This document shows positions 37,001 to 50,100 of a stretch of 64,000 nt of DNA, in pieces. Source of the DNA: Opisthocomus hoazin (lineage: Eukaryota > Chordata > Aves > Opisthocomiformes > Opisthocomidae). Position numbers and translations under genes: made by a program. How positions within the stretch are numbered: the stretch's first letter is position 1; each line of letters opens with the position of its first letter. The stretch is from NCBI RefSeq assembly GCF_030867145.1, contig NC_134414.1, positions 18,990,518 through 19,054,517 of the forward strand, read 5' to 3'. Below the pieces are notes generated by a model. The model searched no databases. It saw only the letters and a program-made list of their open reading frames with translations, and was not told the origin of the DNA.

Positions 37001-40000
37001 TAAGACAGTAGTGTCATTAGGTTGGGACAAAAGTTTTATTAATAAACACAGTAGCCAGTACAATGAAACTGAAGCCTTACATGCTAGTACTATCGTCCCC
37101 CAAACTCTCAAATTAATAAAAAAATAATATTGTTATTAATCAGGTACTATAAATATGTTCCCTGATGAACAGTGCTACTTCAGGAAATTAAAATGAGCAT
37201 AAAAAAAGAAAGTAACAAATTAAACCATTTTGAAGCTTATTCACTGCTTACAAAAAGCTGCCACTCAAGATGCTTTCCCATGATTTTAGAAACCAGTGAT
37301 TTTCTAAGCTATGCATCATATTCACTACGTTGCAAAAATATATGAAGCTCCACGAACTACAAAACCATGTATCATTAAAGTCATAAGCGTTTCATTTAAG
37401 AATTATACATTGTAATGAACTTCAGTACAGCACATACTCAGTTGTACAGCATAGGCACAGCAATATCCTTGTGTAATTTAATACATGATCTACCATCACA
37501 GTTTCAGAAGAAACTTAAAAAGTCAGAAGCACTGGTAAAGGGTAGGTCCTGGCACACAAAGACCTTGGTGGCCCACCCAAGTGTCAGTAATAATTATCAT
37601 CCTCCCGCAAACACTGTTCGGTTTGGCATCTCCAATTCTACAAGGACATTTTTCCACAGCAGAGCATTCATTCCGTAAGCCAGTAATCACCATCCCAGGG
37701 AGGGGAAGAAAACCAGACCACCCCCAAACCATGTAAGTCAATGGGTCTTGACTAAGCCTACTAAGATTCAGGAAGGGAACAGCATTTCACTATCAGAACT
37801 TTAAAGCAGCTCCTAAGACAAAACCATTCAAATGCAGGAAAACCACCACTGAGGGAGATTTGTGACGTGCACAGGACAGAAAGGTCACCAGCCACCTCCA
37901 CAGCCCAGAACATAAATATGCGATGGGAAACGGCTGAGGAGAAGTGAACCTCCTTTCTGTTTCTCCTTCCACCTTCAAACTCTCTATGGGCAGTCTCTAC
38001 TAGGGTGAACACCAGATGGAAAACAGTTATGTATTTATTTTTATATATAAAAATACATGTGTTCATGTATACAAACAGACTACAACTCTGAAATAGGAAC
38101 AGAGCATTCCCCTGGTTAAACAAATGAGCACGGAAACAGAAAAATGGTAGGATATGACTGTATTTTATTTTCAAATACATTTCCTGTTCTTTCCAGTGTG
38201 TCATGAGTATTTCTGTTGGACATCATGGCAAAATAACAGTGTCCTAACCCGTGCCCAGCCCTTGGAACTCCAGCACTGGTCTTTCCTTTCTATGACTACT
38301 CAGCCCTCATGCGAAAATTAATCACGCATGAGGGAATAAACTGTTTTCTTTCTTTTGTCGATCCACAAAAGTAGAACCAATACCTCAAACTACTACACAA
38401 AAGCGTCACTTGGAAGCAAGGGCCAGGCATGCAGAGGACCTACTTGCTACGGAACGAATGATCCTCTCTCTGTTGCTGCTGTAATCTGCACAAATTTAAA
38501 GTGATTACGTTTCTCATGGATTAATAACAACTTATTGCAGATGTGCTCTAAATCATTCGTTTGGTTGTCCTGACTACCACTTTTTGCACGTTCAAATGGA
38601 AGTACATTGAGCAGCAAGGTGAGGATGTAACATAAAGAAATATGTTAAACTTCAGCAGCTAATAAGTTTTAATTACTGAGAGACATTACATCATAGGATA
38701 ATATTTCCTCTTTCATTAGATAATTTGGTTTAGAATTAACTGATTTTGAATGCAAAAAGTAAGTTCACATTAAGCCTGTAATAGTTAGCAGGCTACAAGT
38801 CACATCTACCACTTCATTTTATTGTATATAAATTACTGCAATAGGCACAGTAAACCTTTATGAAATATTCTAATATTAAAAAAATTAAAAATAATCACCT
38901 CAGTCCTGTTATCAGAAAAAACTTAAACTAGTTAGCAATACTGTGTTCTAGCTCTCTAATTCATTATAGTAAAACGAACAGTGAAAACAAAAATAATTCT
39001 GAAAAAGGAAAAATATTAAGTTGTATGTTAGCTAGAATTTAAATCAGCTGAAAGTACCTTTAAATTTTTTTATAATCAGCACTAATTCACTACTGAGCTG
39101 ATAAAAATACGTACACAAACAAACCCCCTGAAACACGGAGTGATTTTTTTCCTTAAATTGTCAAAGTTAGGGAAGAAGTTTAATTTAAGAAAAGTTTTAT
39201 CTGTTTGAAGTATCTCTATCAGCAGGCATAGTTTCTAGAGGAACAGGACCCAATCGTAACATTTTAATAATTTACTAAGTAGTAAGAAACATGGTTGAAA
39301 CCAACTTGGATGAAGAAATAGTACTTGTCTCATTACGATAAAAATCTGTCCCCTGTAGGGCCTTTAAAACAGACAAATTCAGTAACTTACATCTTCTGTC
39401 ACTGCTATTATGGTCAGTTACTCGACAGGGGGGAAGAAGCTAAGGAGATCCCAATACGTACGAGTGCCATACTTTGATCAGCTAAGATAAAAACAAGACC
39501 AAGATTAGAGTCTGGATGAAGTGGTATACAAATCTGAGAAACTCATTTCATTTTAGTGACAAGCCTGGCAGTGGTTTAAAAAAAAAAAAAAAAAATTAAG
39601 ATGACAGTAGCCAACATTGCCTCGCAGTACACATTCAGTAACGTGCCGACCTAACGCTACACCCTCCCGCAGAAGCAGAAATACAGAACGATAATCCAGA
39701 AGACAAGGGCAAAGAGCAGTAACACAACTGTTGCCATTGCCACTAGATCTGGACAGGAGATGCCTGGTTTGCACACGTGTAAACATCCTGCTGGCTAGGG
39801 AAGGCACTGGGAACATCGTTATCAAAGGAAGATAAAGTGGAACTGTGGAGACAACAAATGGGCATCGCCTTAGGCCTGCGCGAGGCCGGTGCTCCGTGGG
39901 AGCAAGGACTGTGCCCAGGGCATCACGGCTCTGGAGCTCAACAGCTAGCAAGGGTCGAGCAGCCGAACACACTGTACCTGCAAGGGAAGCAGCATCACCA

Positions 40001-43000
40001 ACTCAAACCCATGGTGGGATGTTGGATTTGATCCTTTTCCTAACAGGCTCTGAACGACCCGATGGAAGAGTACATGAGAAAACACCAAGTCCTTTCCTAA
40101 AAACAGATGAGTGACCCAAGAGAGACACGGGGGGCAGGGAAAAGTGAAAAGCTCATTCCCTTCTCATTCGCGTGCATTACAACAGGTTGTTGGAACAGTG
40201 TTCATCCAATGAATAATTCATAGCAGGGAATTACCCGGACCATTATATTCTGTCAGCACCTAATAACAACACGGTATATAATAAAGAATGGTGTTTGCTG
40301 TTGTTCCCAGTTGAGATTAGGTTCTATTTATTTTCTATATGTGCAGACAGGAGCAAAGAAATTATTCAGTAAAGTTAGAAATTAGACTGATCTATCTTGC
40401 TGGAATTAAGGCTCTCAGTGATTTTCAGAACAATTATAAATACACAAAAGAAAAAAACTAAAAGAGGCAGCATGACAAAAAAAGGTTTCTGCCCTTTTAC
40501 ATACCATTTTATTCGTCATACGTAACAAAGCTAAACCTGTACAAGTTTGTACATATCGCATTGAAAGAACTGTTCACTAGCTTAAAAAAATGAACAAAAC
40601 ATCAGAAACATTAAACTTATGGTCCCTCTTTTGTGCAGTCAGTATCAACTCAAAGCTTTTGAGAGATATGAAAAAAAACTTAAGAGTAGAAATACGAACC
40701 ACAGTGCCCCTCTCAGGCCACCTGTGATTGGCACCAAGCTTGTATCCACAGTCATCTCAAATGCAAAATTCAAATTCTGCTATATAGAAATGTGAAATTA
40801 CAGCCATTAGTAAGATATTAGATGTTTAAACAGTGAAGATAAATTGGATCAAAACTACATATACAGTTAAAGACACAGGTAAACATACATGACTCTTTAA
40901 TGCAAGATCACATTTTTACATAGGAGAAATTACATTCCAATCTACCAGTATGGCTTTTTCCATGAACAGGTGGGCATTTTCAGATTTAAAAACCAAAACT
41001 GTTAGCTGTCTAAGAAAGCTAGAAAAAATTAGTTATGTTAGGAAGAATTAAATACCAAGAAATGAAAGTGAGATTAAAGTGAAGTTTATAACATCAATAT
41101 AGACACTACTATGATTTAGTTTTGGAAGACATTTCACCTTTTATTTTATTATTTGTCATAACTGTGGAAGCATATTTCACCTGTGAACTTTCACCTTAGA
41201 ATACTGAAAAATAAGGTGTCATTTTTTTTTTTTAGTTCAACAGACTGAAATGCACCTGAGCAAAGCAAAATTGAAGTTTTAAGACTAAAGAAAGCATGTA
41301 GTTGAACTCAGTTTTGGCTTGTGGATATGCACAAAATTAAAAAAATAAACAAACAGCTTTCGGCACTTATCCACAATAAGCTATAAGGCAATTTAATAAA
41401 AGACAACTAATAAAAGTGATCAGCTCACAATGAAACTGTACAAGCCATTATTTCACATTTAAACAATATATCTGATTGCAGTTTTGAGCACAAAAACATA
41501 ACTTAAAATCCTATTTTATTCGAATTTGAAAAACTATATTGATTTTAAGTAGTTTAAATACATTCATTCCCAAAGTTTTACAGTAACTGATGATTTTCAA
41601 TCACACACACAACTAAGTTATAAATCCCTGAAACATGGATTTATTATAGGAATACTGATAAAACCTTAACAGAGATACAAATGATACATCACATAGCGTC
41701 TTACACCTTAACGGTAAGTACTCAGCCACCTTGGATTGGCAGATGCATCACTCCTACTGTTAGACTCTAATACCATCCTCTAGGACCAAATGGTTTAAAT
41801 TGAATTCACAACAGTTCGCAGTTACCTAAAAAAGATGTGGTTTTTTTTTTTTAAAATCACATTCTAAAATATTCGTCTTCTAACCAGTATTTCAAGACTT
41901 CTGGAAAGAGAATTTCCCAGTTTTAATGGGGACGAAACATACTAAGCAAGGAGAGTCATGGTAGTGAAATTTGAGAAAGTCATTTCAGAACCAGTGCCCC
42001 TGCAGAGATTTAGAACACAACAGAGCTTCCCCTTGACATAAGGTAATTGGTGCACATGTATCTGTGTATCTTAGGACCTCACTCTACCAGTACATCTTGG
42101 GGCTCCTGAAGTTAATCTCATTCTGGCACTAACTTTCTGTGGGGTAGGACAATTTCCAAATGAAAGGCACTCTGTTATGAGTGAAATCACAATTATCAGC
42201 AATGCAAATGAACAACTTGTAACATATTGAAGAGAACTGCTGTAGCCTACATGAGGCCTAAATTTAAGTACTTCCATTAAAAAAAGGTGGAAAAATAGAT
42301 CAGCTGTAGTGCATGTGTTTGCACGCACACAGACACTAGCCACTCTACAAGCAGAGATCTTCCAAGTATCTCAATTGTTGTTTGTTTTTTTTTATTTCCC
42401 ACCCCCACCAATGACTTTTTTTTTTTTTTTTTGCTTGGGCAGAACCAAGCTTCTAAGGTTGAACTGCACTATCGGGTGACTTGCAGAACAGCCATGGACC
42501 ACCACTGCATTGCTTCCTGCAGCCCACAGCAAGCAGGTCTGAAGAGTAAGTTGCAAGAGTGGTCCTTGTCGTAGTAGAACAAGAGCACAGGCACACACTA
42601 CTAGTTTTTCCCACTTATTATTATTATTTCTTCTCACACCTTTTCTTTTTTTTTTTTCCTTCCCTCCCACCTTGTAAAAAAAGAAAAAAATCATCTTGGG
42701 AATAAAGCTTTCCTTAAGGATAGGAAAACTCATGTTTGTTAGTCTGAATAAGGGATGTGCAAAACAGAAGTAATTTCCCTGAGGCAAAGATCTTCAAGTC
42801 ATGCCTAGCTTATATTGTATATTCTTATTTCAAGCTGTTGAAGTATTTGGCACAATGAGGCCTTGATCACTGACTGAGTCTCATGGCATTATCACAGTCT
42901 ACATAATGTATTTATATAATAAAGTAGAAGTTACACATGCTTCATTCTTTCATTCTGTTTCAATTTCTCACAAGTACTCATTAAAAACCCTTTCCCTCTC

Positions 43001-43870
43001 AAGGGTGGCATTAGGCCTCCTGGGCACAAAGACAGAGTGACACACTTCTACTGTATTTAAAGGTTGTCACGAACACTGAGCGCCTAAAAGGACAACTGCA
43101 GTAGTTACTGGACTCAATACATGGAGTAACAGGGTAAAAATTAATAGCTTGTTATATACAGGTCAAAGGTAGATGATTTAATAGTCTCTTCTTGACTTAC
43201 ATTATGAAAAGCATCCAGGTAGTTAAAAAAAAAAAGTCATGTTGTGAATGCTTCCAGTCTAAAACATGTAAGAAGCAAAGCTTGAAATGAAGTCTTTCCA
43301 GCTTTCCCTTTTAAAATATAAATTGCACTATTTATACAAAGCAATCCAAAGTCTAAATCATACTAAAAATGTGAAGCTGCCTTACTGTACCAAAACGTAT
43401 CTGTGTTCACCATCTGAAGTACAGGCAACTGGTTTTCAGCCACTCTGCATACAGAGCCATATGCTCGACACCTTTCTGCTTTAAAAGGGCCTGCCATTAA
43501 ATGCCATGCCACTGGGTACCGAACAAAAATGAAGGGGAAAAAAAAAAAAAAAAAAGAGAGCTTAAGGCCTTTGTCTTTGTAAGGAGCTGAAAACTGCGGC
43601 ACAACCCATGACCACATGACCATACATAACACACAAATTAGCACGCTCCCACCCAGGGCTCCAAAAATCAGTCATTCTTTCTAATGTTTGCCACACAAGA
43701 CAATCATACCATCAGCAAACAGTGCCAGTTCAGCAATTTTAAGGTCTTCAAAAATACATAGCAAAGGGCACTTCTGAGAAAGACAATCTTAAAGATTTGG
43801 TTTTAAAAATAGACACCACACTCACATTCAAGGGACATTCTTCACTTTTAGGCCTTTGTCACAAATCTGA
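37001..43870. other. Repeat-poor AT-rich DNA downstream of DCUN1D5
   Basis: About 6.9 kb on the 3' side of DCUN1D5, AT-rich, with poly-A/T tracts (39578-39595, 42417-42433) but no recent transposon. It may hold an extended DCUN1D5 3' UTR, since several AATAAA hexamers occur on the minus strand, but the sequence alone does not prove this. A possible small terminal exon at 39657-39794 is described in the findings. Confidence 0.4.
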
Positions 43871-43873
43871 ATC

Positions 43874-43879
43874 TTTATT
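43874..43879 (-). terminator. DCUN1D5: Candidate polyadenylation signal for DCUN1D5
   Basis: AATAAA on the minus strand (TTTATT on plus) about 235 bp past the stop codon. This is the first canonical hexamer downstream and would give a short 3' UTR. Further hexamers lie beyond it, so longer isoforms are possible. Confidence 0.5.
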
Positions 43880-44111
43880 GTTCTGAAATAAATGCTATAA
43901 ACATAAGACTCAAAACAAGAACTCCAACTTTCAGTCTCAGGAGAGGTGTGGTTCAATGCCCATATCGCGTGTAACAAGAAAATTTCCTTAAAAAAGGAAA
44001 AAAATTACTGTAAAGTCTTTCTTAAGAATGAAAATGCAATCCTTTGTTTTTCTCATTGGTTTGTGTACAGACGGGCACCAAAAAACTTTTGCATTTTCTT
44101 TTGAATTCTTG

Positions 44112-44167
44112 CTATGACGCTTGACGAACTTTTTGCCATTCAACAAATTCATCCAAAAGTACAGGCC
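44112..44167 (-). CDS. DCUN1D5: DCUN1D5 exon 8 (end of coding sequence)
   Basis: Acceptor TTTGCAG|GG. Completes Trp217, then [17 protein letters not shown] and TAG (44114-44112). 56 nt. Confidence 0.97.
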
Positions 44168-47100
44168 CTGCAAACGGATGAAACTTGGAGTTACATTTGC
44201 CAATGTTTTTCAAACACCTTCTCTTAAAGTATGAGGGTTCATACTATCAGTCTAGGTAACATCCATGTCAATCCTATGGTCAAATACCCAAGACTCAACA
44301 ATGACTAGAATCATTTCAATCCAAGGGTGGCAAAAAGGGCAGAAATAACACAACACAGAACTACAGAAAAAAGTGTTCCTGACATCTGATGGGTGCACTG
44401 AACTGAACTGAAGAAAGCTGGAGAGGGACTCTCTACAAGGGTTTGTTGTGCAAGCACAAGGGGTAATGGCTTCAAGCTGAAAGAGGGCAGATTTAGATTA
44501 GATATAAGGAATAAATTCTTTACTATGAGGGTGGGGAGGTGCTGGCACAGGTTGCCCAGAGAAGCTGTGGATGCCCCCTGCCTGGCAGTGTTCAAGGCCA
44601 GGCTGGACAGGGCTCTGAGCAATCTGGTCTATCGGAAGGTGTCCCTGCCCATGGCAGGGGGGTTGGAACCAGATGATCTTTAAAGTCCCTTCCAATCCAA
44701 ATCGGTGTATGATTCTATGATATTGTAAACCAGCACAACTAATTCCTTCTTCCTAGAGCTTTAAAAATTGCAGCACATAATTATAACACAGACCAAAATG
44801 GAATGCCTAATGCAATTCAGTCATAGTATGACTGACTATCAGCCAGCTGTAGAGCTCAGCCCCAGGTACCAGCAACTAGGCTACTTTAGAGTTAGACTAG
44901 AGTTTATTACATACTAGTAAAAAATGAGTTTGCTGTTTATAATTCTCTTTGCAAGTCTATAGTTTCACGTAGCAAGCAGCTTCACTAGATCCTCAACTGA
45001 ACAGAAGCTGGCTGAAATACACCACCATTAATTGTAGTAGTATGTCAGGGGTATATCTGCAGTTTGAAGATTGGTGGTTATCAGGACAATTTTTCTACTT
45101 TGTCTACGTTGTTGCAGAAGAAATAGTCTATACCTTACAGTATTGTTACTGTTACAGAATTTTTTTTATGCAAATTGAAAATACTGAAATAATAGTTGAA
45201 TAAGCAAAATGTTATGAATACTTACATGCACCATCCTCATCGTAGTTGCTAAGATCTGCATGGACAGTTCTGCTGAACTCCAGCACGTTGTACCACTGAT
45301 CCTTGTTCATAACTCTATACTTCGATTGCTAGCAAAAATCATTTCAAAACATTAAAACGTCAGGTGACATTTGGTAATGCTGCATCTCATTTCTCTCATT
45401 TTATCTTCAATCAGTTCCTAACAAACAATTTAATGGGTAACAATGGCTACCATTTCCTTGGTTTTCCATATTTTTAAAATACTACATATGCACATATTTC
45501 ATAGTTCTGAAACTACATAAAAAGGTTTCTTGAAAGACCAGAGCAAAATCAAAATACCAGGGAATCAGGAAGTCACCACTCTTAAGACTTCAAAACCCGG
45601 TAAATTTTCATCTTGCTCTGAAGTGGGGCATACCTAGCTCAGATATATTTCCAGAATGAACGATCACAAAGATCTTTTCTCCAGGGTACAACACAGTATG
45701 ATCATAAGGGCATGTACTCTGCAACTTGAGTACTAATTTGAAGCCAGGAAATAGGGTCAAGCCTAGTATGCTCCACATTAACCTACACACATCCACATTA
45801 CTAAGCCACTTGCAGCTGAGCTGACCAAAATCTTCCAGAGACAGCCAGAACTCGAAGTACCTACATACTGTGTCTACACAAAGCAAATTTGAAATTCAGC
45901 ACAGATGCAGTTGAAGAGACTATTGGGCCTCTATTATTTAATCTTAAATTTACATTTATAGTACAATTAAGGTGGAATTTTAGTTGCCTTTGATAAGGGA
46001 AGGGAGGTGAAGCGCAGGCATAAAGAAAAAGGATCTGTGATGCATTCAAGAACATCACTGTTTCATAAGCACATCGAGCAAGGGAAGGGGAGCAATGTGG
46101 ATACATTCTTGAGCAAAACAACACAACCCCTGAAAGCTTTTCACAGGACAGCCCAACTACTATGCCATCATTCAGAAAGTCAAGGAAACTTGTACCTCCA
46201 GGTATTGATAAAATACTGAAAACAGTGGCCAAGTTCTTCCAAGCAGAAGAGCTAACATGGATTTTGCAGTATCAATATCAAGACTTCGCTGGTCTTTATC
46301 CTAAGGTCGAATAAAGAAAGCACAAAACCCACTCAAGTTCAAGCTTGTTGAATAATTAAAATAAGAACTTCTCTAACATTCCAGTAGTCTTACCCTTGCA
46401 AAATCAAAGGCATATCTGTAGATATTCTTAAAGGATGAAATGTCATTCAATTGTGACCGCAAGAAGTCAAACTTACTCTGTAATTTTTCTGTACAGTCAC
46501 ACCTTAAAATAAAGAAAAATAAATGACATTAGAAGTTCAAAACAAAACATTCAGACAATGAAAAAATGTCAGCAAACATAAGAAATTAAAACCATCAAAA
46601 CGCAATCATCAGATGTACAGGAGCAATGCTATGGAAGTGACTTAAAGAACACTCAACATGTTCAACATTTGCAGCTTACTGCAATGATGAATGCCTGGCT
46701 TCTGTAACTAGTTTTTTTTAAATGTATCAGCAACACAATACAAAGTCTCTGCTTTACTTCTCAAATAGTAGTCTTTTTATGCCTTACTCTGCAATTTATA
46801 TTCATACCCAGGACTATCTTATCTTTCAATCACTATGAAAGTTTGGACAAAATAGTATGCAGTGTGCATTAAGGTGGTAAAATGCAGCTGTAAACAACAG
46901 CTTTATGCCATATCTCTTTGGACAAAACCAAATGCTAAACACACTTCAAGACTACATATTTACCAGTGGAAGGACTGAGCAGGCACTCTGCAAAACATAC
47001 TAGTCTGCTCATTTTTTATGACTGATAAATGCAAGCTCTGATAAGCCTGGATTAGTCAGTAGCTATCCAACTGAAAATTCACAGGCTGTATGAGAATGCA

Positions 47101-50100
47101 CAGGTCTGCTAGCTGACAGGATAGCCCTTTGGCAAAAATAACCTTTTGGCAGAAAAGATGATCTCCATGTATTTCACTTAGCAAGGACTTTTGTTTCCAA
47201 ATAGAAAATGGGTTAAATTCACCAACAATGGCAGAAAAGAATGTAATTTACACACACTAATCCTCCAGGAAAGATTCACTCCAAAGAATAGTTGTTATAT
47301 TGTATCACATTTTATTCTTATAAAATAATAGCTGCCATGATTAAAAAAAAAATCCACCCTGTATCCTGCGTGACAGGAGTAACACTTTCCGAAACGCAGA
47401 TGTACCTCAACACTCCCTTTGGTAACATGTCCCCCTCCTGGCAGCCTGCCTCTCGGGGAACAGCTCCTGTGGACCGGTCCCAGCAGCCACAGCAAGGGCC
47501 CTTCGGGAGCACCGGAGATGACGCTGTGCCACAAAGGCATCTCATTTTATATCCATATCTCTTCTTTCTATTCTCAAATCTTCATACTGCAATAATATTG
47601 CCCTCTACATTTGAGGACAAATCTACCCATTTAACAACTAACTAAATGCTCACATCATTAGTGTACTAATGACATATATGAACTACTTAAAGTGGGTTTA
47701 CCACACATTTTATCAAATATAATTTGACTGACATTATTTACCATACCACGGATAACACAAATTTCAGTGTGTCTAAATTTCTTACAAAATATTTTGTTAA
47801 AATTGTTCAAATAATCATAAAATTAAGTACAAAGTAAAATTCCTGTTGTCTACTGTACTACTGGCTATATGCATTTTAATGCAGAAAAAGTTGATAAGAA
47901 AATGTGCAATTATTAAGCCTCAAGACTCCTGAGCTATTGTCAGCCTATTCAAAGCCAAACAGTAAACCGGATCACCTGCAAACAGACAGGCATCACCCTT
48001 TGAATCCCAATGCAGGGATGGATCTCTGTTAAAGCCATTTAAGGAATTTCCTTACCTGGCCACTAATTTTCTTCACACTACTGAGGTAAGGAGCTATCAA
48101 ACTCCTCTTTTATAGAGATATAGCTGCTTGTGTGGCTGCACCACAAACAAGATGACTGAGGTCACCCATACTTAGAATAATCTTCCTAACAGTGTTTCGT
48201 TTATTTGATTTCTATTGAGGTAGAGAGTTCATCTGAGGCACAGGTAACATGGACAGAGTGATGATTCAATAACTCCTACTCAGATATTCCAATGTTTCAT
48301 ATTTCATAATTATTCACACATGCTTGTCTTTTACCAAAAAGAAAAATTAGTAAGATGTATACCAACATTAAACCAAAAGCATTTAATGGTAGCATATAAA
48401 GTAGTTTGAAGGTCTTTTAATCTACACAAGAGTTCCCCTGCCATCATCCAGCCCTCCAGATGGACAAAAGGAAATGATATTCCTCTAGCCCATCCACTCT
48501 CTTCAAGCACTGCAACAAGATCTTCCGAAATTTAGGTTCCATGTTCTAACTGGAGCATACAGAGGACCAAGGAAGTAATGGCTTAAGAGAGCAAACGGAC
48601 ATCTTTTCCGTGCTCTGGCAATGCTGTATTTTCACTATGTCAAGTGATTTACAGGTCTGGAAGACCAGAAATTGTTTAGATTCCACATTGAGTGCTATAC
48701 TGGCATAAAAAAAAAAAAAAAAATTTTTTACACTATGCTTTGTGTCAGGCTCACACACATTAACAGAAAGAGGGCAATAACAAGCAAGAAGTTCGTTGGA
48801 AAATCAGCCAATATTAGGCTATCATTAAAACCAACTCAAGTAAGTTTGTTTTACTAATTATTCTGCAAACAGCAAGAAGTTACAAATCTGACTTTTCTGC
48901 CTCTCTTTCTCATGTGGCTTCTGCTGCACCTAAAAATGTGAGATCGTGACCTTATATTTCTCTCAGTAGGAATATAATCTCTCCCCTTTATCTGGCCACT
49001 CATTTTCAAAAGCTCAACTTTTATGTAAAATTTGGCTCACATTCTGAGGTTAAAAAAAAAAACAACCCACAAACAACGCCAGAGGGAAGTACTCTGACAA
49101 TACAGCTGCTTGCACCTCAATTCCTTACACATGAAATTCTTTGTATTTACCTAGCTCAAACAATGACTTCTCTGGAGTTTAATAAAATCATGAATTGTAA
49201 TCCTTTTCCTTTACCTTCATTTTGTAACTAGTTTTATCTTTCTTTGTAGGTCTGTAAAGCCTACAATTGACAAATACATGAGTATGCTTCTCTAACTCAG
49301 ATACACAAAGTTAAATGCTCAGCTTTAAGTTATACACCTTTCAAAGGCATTAAAGCAAATGCAGATAAACAGTCCACCCTGAGGGCTATTCATGTCATCC
49401 TAAGGAGGTGTTTTAAATAGCTGAAATAAATTGCTCAGAAGAGATACTTGTTTGAAAAGAGCTTCAGGTGATTAATTTAAATTTAGGCACCCAGCTTTCA
49501 TATATAAATATATACATGCACACATATATGCACAGAGGGCAGAATTCACCTTACCAATCCGATATACTAGAAACCTCACTTCCACACCTTAAGTCAAGTC
49601 TCATAAGTTGCTACTTAGTGCTCGATCCACCTTAATTTTGACAGTGTATACCTTATCACATACTTATTTTTCTCCTCCTCTCTAAAGAACAAACTTCATT
49701 AACATATTACAAAATCACACACAAGAAGAATGTAACTTCAAGACTCGGGCACCCAAATCTTGGTATCTAACTGTAGATTAATATTAGGTGTCTAAACTTC
49801 AGGTGTTGCCATTCATAGAGGTCTAGCCAACCAACCGGTAAGTGCAATTCAGGTGACCAGTCACTAGGTCTTAGGGCAAACTGAATAACTCCCTAGCCTC
49901 CGCTAGACTGACTAGATCTCCAAAGATTGCAGTAAGAGTTTAAGAAATCCAGCTCTTGCACATAAACCACACATTTAGGTGTCTTACTATGGAGTTGAAT
50001 TCCACACAGCCCTGTTCATGCAATTACCTTCTGTGACATTTCACATATTTTGAAGTAAAGATTATGTAATATAACTCTGACTTAGAATACACTCTGGGCT

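Noticed and set aside
1-44100. MMP-cluster genes, which flank DCUN1D5 in mammals
   Set aside because: No cysteine-switch, zinc-binding HExxH or hemopexin exon was found in any frame I read; such genes may lie outside the window.
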